This document shows, one piece after another, positions 5,077 to 10,074 of a stretch of DNA of 10,074 bases (positions are counted from its first letter, which is position 1; each line of letters opens with the position of its first letter). The notes under the pieces were generated by a model. That model had not been told where the DNA came from, did no database searches, and saw only the letters and a program-made list of their open reading frames with translations. The stretch spans positions 1-10,074 of the forward strand of contig JAAENB010000657.1 in NCBI GenBank assembly GCA_024224995.1, given 5' to 3'. The position numbers and the translations under genes were made by a program. The stretch is from a bacterium (lineage in GTDB: Bacteria > Spirochaetota > UBA4802 > UBA5550).

Positions 5077-6867
5077 TTATTCTGCCGGATACATCGCGTC
5101 AATTATCTCTTTATATTTCTCTTTGATCACTTTTCTCTTGATCTTCATTGTGGGAGTGAGCTCTCCGCCTTCCTGGGAAAATTCATTTGGAATAAGCGAA
5201 AAAGCTTTAATCTTTTCATAGCCCGCAAGATCTGCGGACTGATCTTTTATCCGTTTGTTGTAAAAATCGGTTATTTCTTCTTTTTTTAGCAACTCTTCTG
5301 TTGAAGAAAATGAGATTCCCTGGTCTTTAGCGTACTCTTCGAGCGCTTCAAAATTCGGCACAATTAACGCGCTTATGAACTTTCTTCCGTCCCCGATTGT
5401 GGCAATCTGTTCAATATAATGATCCATTCCCACGGCCATCTCTATCCGCTGAGGCGCGATATTTTTTCCTCCCGATGTAATAATGAGATCTTTGATCCGG
5501 TCCGTGATTTTCACATACCCGTCTTCATCAATGATCCCTACATCCCCGCTTTTAAACCAGCCGTCATTGTCAAAAACTTCAGCAGTAGCGTCGGGTTTAT
5601 TATAATATCCTTTCATGATATTGTCGCCTTTGGCAAGAATTTCCCCTTCATCGGAAATTTTTACTTCGCAATTGAGGACCGGCCGTCCTACTGTTCCAAA
5701 CTTAAAAGCGCCGGGCGCGTTAGCGGTTATCATTGGAGACGTTTCTGTTAAGCCGTATCCCTGGCAAACCAGTACTCCGGCCGCAAGGAAAAACTCCTCA
5801 ATTTCACTGGAGAGTGCGGCTCCTCCGGCAGAGAAAAATTTCTTATATCCGCCTACGATATCTCTTATTTTTCCAAGTACAAGCTTATCGGCCAGGTTGT
5901 GGCGCAGCTTTAAATAAGGGCCAACCATTTTATTATCTTTTCTCTTGTAAGCGTATTTCTTACCCACTTTCAGAGCCCAATAAAAAAGTTTTTTCTTTGA
6001 TCCCGGAGCTTTTTCCAGCCGGTCGAAAACGGTGGAATAGATCTTTTCATACAGCCGGGGCACGCTTACCATTGCCGTAGGCTTTACATCGGACATATAT
6101 TCTACAATCTCTTTTGGGTTCGCGAGATAATTATTCTGGGCCCCTGTTCTGAATACATAATAGGACCAGGTCCGTTCGTAGGCATGGCTGAGCGGCAGAA
6201 AACATAATGACCGGTCACTTGCCTCAACGGAAAACCCGTTTTCAATTGCCTTGAACTGGTGAGAAAAATTCTTATGGGTCAGCATTACCCCTTTGGGATC
6301 TCCTGTTGTTCCTGATGTGTAGATCAGGGTTGCCAGGTCATCTACTGACGCGGCACTCAAGCGTTTTTCTATCTCTTCATCGCCGCCCGATTCCTTTCCG
6401 GTTTTCATGAACTGTGACAGGTGCAGTGACTTGTTTCCCTGCAATTCAATTGAATCGTCAAAAACAATTATTTTTTCCAGGTATTTTGAAGAGTCGGCAA
6501 ATGAAAGAACTTTGCTGTATTGCGCCTTGTCTCCAACAAAGAGTACTTTGATTTGCGCGTCATTAACAATATACTCGGTTTGTTTATCGGTATTGGTGGC
6601 GTATACGGGAACCGAAACTCCTTTAAGACTTAGAATTGCGAAATCGGCAATTGCCCATTCCGGCCTGTTTTCCGAAAAGATCCCTACCATATCGCCTTCG
6701 GCGACATTCAGCGTAAGGAGCCCCTTTGCTGTTGCGAGAATTTGTTCTCCCATCTCCGTATACGATATGGGCTGCCACTCTGTTCCCTTTTTGAAACGCA
6801 TGGCTACGGCATCTCCGTTTTTTTTAACGCTCTCCCGTACCATTAATGCTAAATGTTCGTTGCTCAT
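5077..6867 (-). CDS. Long-chain acyl-CoA synthetase (mirror copy)
   Basis: Its protein is identical in all 596 residues to the left-arm synthetase at 3208-4998, read from the opposite strand. The two stop codons face each other 78 bases apart across the axis, which would be a tail-to-tail duplication if real. All adenylation motifs, including YTSGTTGDPKG and the terminal LTPTMKIKRK, are intact, so neither copy is decaying. The same GGAGGG (mirrored at 6874-6879) supports the ATG ending at 6867 over the one ending at 6891. The absence of even silent differences argues against an old duplication and for artefactual doubling. Confidence 0.93.
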   Translation of the reverse strand: MSNEHLALMVRESVKKNGDAVAMRFKKGTEWQPISYTEMGEQILATAKGLLTLNVAEGDMVGIFSENRPEWAIADFAILSLKGVSVPVYATNTDKQTEYIVNDAQIKVLFVGDKAQYSKVLSFADSSKYLEKIIVFDDSIELQGNKSLHLSQFMKTGKESGGDEEIEKRLSAASVDDLATLIYTSGTTGDPKGVMLTHKNFSHQFKAIENGFSVEASDRSLCFLPLSHAYERTWSYYVFRTGAQNNYLANPKEIVEYMSDVKPTAMVSVPRLYEKIYSTVFDRLEKAPGSKKKLFYWALKVGKKYAYKRKDNKMVGPYLKLRHNLADKLVLGKIRDIVGGYKKFFSAGGAALSSEIEEFFLAAGVLVCQGYGLTETSPMITANAPGAFKFGTVGRPVLNCEVKISDEGEILAKGDNIMKGYYNKPDATAEVFDNDGWFKSGDVGIIDEDGYVKITDRIKDLIITSGGKNIAPQRIEMAVGMDHYIEQIATIGDGRKFISALIVPNFEALEEYAKDQGISFSSTEELLKKEEITDFYNKRIKDQSADLAGYEKIKAFSLIPNEFSQEGGELTPTMKIKRKVIKEKYKEIIDAMYPAE

Positions 6868-6896
6868 TGAATACCCTCCACGATTCCTCATGTATA

Positions 6897-6930
6897 TATT
6901 GTGCAGATAAGATTTTTTTCTTATACAATA
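6897..6930. promoter_or_regulatory. Imperfect dyad in the synthetase leader (mirror copy)
   Basis: Mirror of the dyad at 3145-3178, with the same TATTGT/ACAATA and ATAAGA/TCTTAT pairs. Confidence 0.33.
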
Positions 6931-6936
6931 GACTGC

Positions 6937-6965
6937 ATTATGTACACTGTTTTTTAAAGCGTTAA
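6937..6965 (-). promoter_or_regulatory. Candidate promoter of the acyl-CoA synthetase gene (mirror copy)
   Basis: Mirror of the site at 3110-3138: TTAACG, 17 bases, CATAAT on the minus strand. Confidence 0.33.
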
Positions 6966-7014
6966 ATAAGTCAAATGTAAATCCGTAAAACAGGAATGAA
7001 AGTGGTAAACAATG

Positions 7015-7069
7015 TTTTTAACAACATATGATATTCTGGTTATCATATGGCATTCTTTCTTGTTAAAAA
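7015..7069. promoter_or_regulatory. Two-part imperfect dyad in the divergent region (mirror copy)
   Basis: Mirror of 3006-3060, with TTTTTAACAA/TTGTTAAAAA outer and CATATGATA/TATCATATG inner arms. Confidence 0.53.
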
Positions 7070-7075
7070 AAAAAC

Positions 7076-7104
7076 TTGAAAGAGCCGATGATCTAATATA
7101 GTAT
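7076..7104 (+). promoter_or_regulatory. Candidate promoter of the lipoprotein gene (mirror copy)
   Basis: TTGAAA at 7076-7081, 17 bases, TAGTAT at 7099-7104. The ten-A run at 7065-7074 lies directly upstream. This is the same site as 2971-2999 in the left arm. Confidence 0.5.
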
Positions 7105-7136
7105 ACCATAGCGTACATTTGTAAAGGAGATCCCGG

Positions 7137-7625
7137 ATGAAGCGAGCTGTATCATTAATACTCACCTGTTTAATCGCATGCGTATGCGCCGCATGCGGTG
7201 ACGAAAACGTTGTTCTTGATTATTCTTTTATTCAAGGGGGCGATTACCTGCACGCTTCCGTTATCCGCCAAAACGACAGGCAGCGCGTTTTATGGTTCCA
7301 GGTTCTGGACCAGGTAAAAGATTCCGCCACTATCGACGGGTATCGTAATGTGCTGGAAAAGCTTGGAGACTACCCGGTCAAAGTTGAATTGGATAAATGG
7401 GTCTGGATTATGGTCAATGAGAGGATCGAGATCCGGGTTATGGCCGATGAAAAAGCGGATGATTTCCGTGATACCCGGAAATTGCTGGAATTTCTTGGTA
7501 TGTTCGACCTGGAAGGGCTGAAAAAGATCAGGGGTTATGTACGAAACGGCAAGCAGCTCAGGAAGTATATACCAAAATTGGACAGGGGTACGGCGGGGCG
7601 TGCCCAAAAAAAGAAAAAGAAGTAA
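7137..7625 (+). CDS. Putative lipoprotein of unknown function (mirror copy)
   Basis: Identical to the protein at 2450-2938. Seen on this strand, AAAGGAGA at 7123-7130 precedes the ATG. The signal-peptide region carries two CGCATGCG octamers (7175-7182 and 7190-7197) that could pair around a 7-base loop; they encode the cysteine-rich stretch. The 3' end is A-rich: codons CAA AAA AAG contain the heptamer A AAA AAG (7607-7613) in the phase used by dnaX-type -1 frameshifting, 9 bases before the stop codon. No family assignment is possible from sight; the protein is complete and shows no break. Confidence 0.78.
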   Translation: MKRAVSLILTCLIACVCAACGDENVVLDYSFIQGGDYLHASVIRQNDRQRVLWFQVLDQVKDSATIDGYRNVLEKLGDYPVKVELDKWVWIMVNERIEIRVMADEKADDFRDTRKLLEFLGMFDLEGLKKIRGYVRNGKQLRKYIPKLDRGTAGRAQKKKKK

Positions 7626-7649
7626 CTGCATTATTGGCAGATATCAGCG

Positions 7650-7724
7650 GGAGAATTCCAGCACCACTTCACAAGGGTAAAAATATTCTTGTTTTACCCT
7701 TGTGAAGTGGTGCTGGAATTCTCC
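7650..7724. repeat. Perfect 33-bp hairpin (mirror copy)
   Basis: Arms 7650-7682 and 7692-7724. Mirror of the element at 2351-2425. It begins 24 bases after the lipoprotein stop codon and ends 56 bases before the barrel gene start. Confidence 0.9.
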
Positions 7725-7734
7725 ATAATAACGT

Positions 7735-7763
7735 TTGTTAAAGAGGCGGTTGCGCCCTATATA
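7735..7763 (+). promoter_or_regulatory. Candidate promoter of the barrel gene (mirror copy)
   Basis: TTGTTA at 7735-7740, 17 bases, TATATA at 7758-7763, with AGGAGGAG starting at 7771. Mirror of 2312-2340. Confidence 0.35.
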
Positions 7764-7780
7764 AAAAATCAGGAGGAGTT

Positions 7781-9358
7781 ATGAGATTTAAAAGATTATT
7801 AGTGTTATTGTTTTTTATTGCGGCAGTTGTTGTAAGCGGGGCAGTGAGCGGACCGGTTTTATTTGCACAGGACGATATTGAGATTGCCCCTCCCCCCAGG
7901 GCTAAGGATAAAGATAAGGATAAGAAAGATAAAGAGGATAAAGAGGATAAAGAGGATAAAGACAAGTCGGCTAAAAAAAGTGACGGCGACTACCCGGCTT
8001 TTGACTTAAAGGGGTCCGCTCTTGTTGGCGGGGTGACAGTTGATGAAAAGAATTATCAGCAGGTTGGCGGGCGCCTGGAGCTTGCTATTTATAAATTCGG
8101 AGTGGGCCTCGACATCCAGGTTCTTCTTGATGAAGAAGGTGATATACGAAAAGAGGACTGGAATAATTTTAACGCCTATCTCGATAAAATTTATTATCTC
8201 AGCTGGGCAAGGAAAGGAGCCCCTTTTTATATACGGGTCGGCGGGATCGAAGATACCTACCTGGGGTATGGTATCATCGTTGACGGCTACTCCAATATGA
8301 TTGAATATCCTACCTATAAACGGATGGGAATGGAAATGTCCTTTGATACCAGCGGACTCGGTGGAGAGCTGATTATCAACGATTTTAAAGAGCTGTGGCA
8401 GGGCAGCAACCCGTCCCTGTTTGTAGGGGGAAGGCTTTCGTATAAAATTATCAGCAGGCTTTCCATTGGCGCGTCCATAGCTTCGGACTTAAACGAGTAC
8501 AAAGGACTCCGCGATACGGACGGTGACGGGATTCCTGATGAAATTGATGAATATCCTTATGATTCTCGATATACAACAGAACAAGGCTATTACTTAGCCA
8601 GGGGAATCTCTGCTGCTAATATCGCTGATCTTGTTGCCAAGGGGCTTATTTCCGACACCGATCTTACCGGTTTTACGAATCTATCAGATCGAACTTCGCG
8701 CTCTACAATCTGGGGAGCAGATATCGGGTTTAATATTATCAAAAGTAAATTTGTTACCTGGGATGTGTATACTCAATTTGCTCATATTATCAATACAAAA
8801 GGCTGGGGATTTACCGCACCCGGATCCAAGCTGCGTTTAGGGATCTTTACTTTTACGGCAGAGTATAAACAATCAAGTGATAAATTTGTATTTGGTTATT
8901 ACAATAATACTTATGAGCTGGAGCGGGCTCGTATTGTAAATAATACAACCCAGACCAAGGTCCAGACCCTGGAAGACATCTCCGGCATGAAAGGCTTCTT
9001 TGCCGGGTTCGGCTTCAATTTCTGGGATTATGTTTCCGCCAGCATCACCTATCAGCACCTGCTGGCTGGTGACGAAAGCAGCAAAACCGTAAAAGGTGAG
9101 CTTCAGCTGAAAGACAAACTCATCCCCAAGATTGCGAAAGCAAGGGCCTATTACATCCGGAATAACGCGGAACAGGTCTTTACCTGGAAAACTTCCGGAA
9201 CCATTATGGGAGCGGTTCTTGGCGTAAGCCTGGTGGAAGGCGCTTCCATTGACTTTAACTATATGTTAACCTACCAGGATAAGGACGGCGACGGAAAAAT
9301 AAACGCCGATGATGAGACCATTCGAACAATCAGCGTCTCTGCTTCGAGCCTGTTTTAA
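7781..9358 (+). CDS. Putative outer-membrane beta-barrel protein (mirror copy)
   Basis: Identical to the 525-residue protein at 717-2294. AGGAGGAG at 7771-7778 supports the ATG, and no other in-frame start with a comparable site is seen before the signal peptide. The layout is signal peptide, acidic/basic linker, then a strand-rich domain to the terminal Phe525. The calcium-type loop at 245-256 lies between strands near the middle of the chain and is followed by an aromatic segment (EYPYDSRYTTEQGYY), suggesting a long surface loop; the second at 500-512 forms the last turn. Placement of loops outside the cell is inference. Confidence 0.85.
   Translation: MRFKRLLVLLFFIAAVVVSGAVSGPVLFAQDDIEIAPPPRAKDKDKDKKDKEDKEDKEDKDKSAKKSDGDYPAFDLKGSALVGGVTVDEKNYQQVGGRLELAIYKFGVGLDIQVLLDEEGDIRKEDWNNFNAYLDKIYYLSWARKGAPFYIRVGGIEDTYLGYGIIVDGYSNMIEYPTYKRMGMEMSFDTSGLGGELIINDFKELWQGSNPSLFVGGRLSYKIISRLSIGASIASDLNEYKGLRDTDGDGIPDEIDEYPYDSRYTTEQGYYLARGISAANIADLVAKGLISDTDLTGFTNLSDRTSRSTIWGADIGFNIIKSKFVTWDVYTQFAHIINTKGWGFTAPGSKLRLGIFTFTAEYKQSSDKFVFGYYNNTYELERARIVNNTTQTKVQTLEDISGMKGFFAGFGFNFWDYVSASITYQHLLAGDESSKTVKGELQLKDKLIPKIAKARAYYIRNNAEQVFTWKTSGTIMGAVLGVSLVEGASIDFNYMLTYQDKDGDGKINADDETIRTISVSASSLF
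7931..7957 (+). repeat. Three tandem 9-base units in the charged linker (mirror copy)
   Basis: Mirror of 2118-2144; aaagaggat three times in frame. Confidence 0.85.
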
Positions 9359-9374
9359 TTTAAAGATGTCGAGA

Positions 9375-9410
9375 TCTCGTACGGGCACGGCGCGCCGTGC
9401 CCGTACGAGA
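9375..9410. repeat. 36-base perfect palindrome between convergent genes (mirror copy)
   Basis: Mirror of 665-700, lying between the barrel gene stop at 9358 and the methyltransferase stop at 9421. Confidence 0.85.
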
Positions 9411-9420
9411 CGAGATCCCC

Positions 9421-10044
9421 CTACCGGTGTAAAAATATCGTAAACGTATATTCGTAATACTCGTGATCAAGCACAACCCGTTTGCAGAACGATTTGCAAA
9501 AATCGAAGATTTCATCGGGATCGGTATAGAAGAGCTGGTCATCCGTGGTGAAATACTCTTCTCCCCGGATAGAAAGCAGGTTAAAAGCGGTCCCAGCCCT
9601 GGAAAGGTCGTACATTTTTTTGATGCAGTTTTTAAGATAGGAATAATGTTCGTCCGGATTAGCCCGGTTAATCACATTTAAGGCACCGGAACAGGTAACA
9701 AAATCGAAGCATTCTTTAAAAGCCGGAGAGGTAAAGTCTGCTTCACAAAAGCTGAATTCAGGGTATTTTCTGCGGGCCAGCTCAACCATTTCAGGAATAA
9801 TATCAATCCCCAGGTATTCAAGATTGCCATAGCCCATTTGGTGAAGATACCCGGCAAAGTCTCCCAGGCCCGAGCCAACATCGAGCAGTGAATAGCTTTG
9901 CCCGGGATTCTTCCCGGGTAAGATCCCGGTAATAATATCAAAGAGGTTGTCTTGCAGTTCCGTGTTTAATGCGACAGAATGCGGAGAATTTCTCCCGTGT
10001 TCCCGTAAGCGCTCCAGGTAAAAATAATCATGTTGAAGAGTCAT
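9421..10044 (-). CDS. Class I SAM-dependent methyltransferase (mirror copy)
   Basis: Identical in all 207 residues to the protein at 31-654, with motif I LLDVGSGLGDF, the GIDI acidic strand and EADF intact. The start lies 30 bases from the right contig end, exactly as its partner lies 30 bases from the left end. This equal distance is a strong sign that the two ends are one physical end read twice. The protein's target is unknown. Confidence 0.88.
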   Translation of the reverse strand: MTLQHDYFYLERLREHGRNSPHSVALNTELQDNLFDIITGILPGKNPGQSYSLLDVGSGLGDFAGYLHQMGYGNLEYLGIDIIPEMVELARRKYPEFSFCEADFTSPAFKECFDFVTCSGALNVINRANPDEHYSYLKNCIKKMYDLSRAGTAFNLLSIRGEEYFTTDDQLFYTDPDEIFDFCKSFCKRVVLDHEYYEYTFTIFLHR

Positions 10045-10074
10045 CTTCCTCTTCTATTTCCGGAAATTTTACGT

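Larger units (their letters stand above)
1..10074. repeat. Perfect whole-window inverted repeat (arms 1-5037 and 5038-10074)
   Basis: The right arm is the exact reverse complement of the left with no spacer; paired positions sum to 10075. The first bases acgtaaaatttccggaaata reappear reversed at the very end, all four genes recur with identical proteins on the opposite strand, and the intergenic hairpins also mirror exactly. No mismatch was seen in the parts compared. Perfect identity including noncoding DNA, zero spacer and symmetric ends point to a fold-back artefact rather than two diverged genomic copies. Every right-arm feature below should be read as the mirror of a left-arm feature and not as an independent gene. 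Confidence 0.98.

Noticed and set aside
1..10074. A genuine duplicated four-gene cluster in head-to-head/tail-to-tail layout
   Set aside because: Identity is complete even in intergenic DNA, and both contig ends mirror each other to the base; an artefact is the more economical explanation, so I do not treat copies as independent genes.

Overview
The dominant fact about this window is its symmetry. The second half is the exact reverse complement of the first, with no spacer. The axis lies between bases 5037 and 5038, so position i pairs with 10075-i. I compared all protein-coding pairs, both contig ends and the main intergenic stretches by eye and found no mismatch. The window therefore holds about 5,037 bases of unique sequence shown twice. 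A perfect 10 kb palindrome with no spacer, ending symmetrically at both sides, is best explained as a fold-back artefact of amplification, sequencing or assembly. The axis falls inside a short natural palindrome that also occurs a second time in each arm, which gives a plausible mechanism. A real inverted duplication, or a read-through hairpin end of a linear replicon, cannot be excluded from sequence alone.

The unique half carries four genes. From the outer end inward they are: a class I SAM-dependent methyltransferase (plus strand in the left arm); a 525-residue outer-membrane beta-barrel-like protein with calcium-binding-type motifs (minus); a 162-residue lipoprotein of unknown function (minus); and a long-chain acyl-CoA synthetase of the FAA1/AMP-binding family (plus), whose end is 39 bases from the axis. 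The methyltransferase and barrel genes converge on a 36-base palindrome. The lipoprotein and barrel genes lie in the same direction, separated by 155 bases that contain a perfect 33-bp hairpin. The lipoprotein and acyl-CoA synthetase genes diverge from a 269-base intergenic region with candidate promoters and two imperfect dyads.

The organism is probably a diderm bacterium, because it has a lipoprotein signal and an exported barrel ending in phenylalanine. Good Shine-Dalgarno sites and moderate GC fit a bacterium. The FAA1-type synthetase and loose lipobox would suit a spirochaete or another uncultured diderm lineage, but I cannot fix the phylum. The lipoprotein and barrel may form an envelope unit, and the acyl-CoA synthetase would activate fatty acids for lipid synthesis or degradation. 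I see no rRNA, tRNA, CRISPR array, transposase or defence system.
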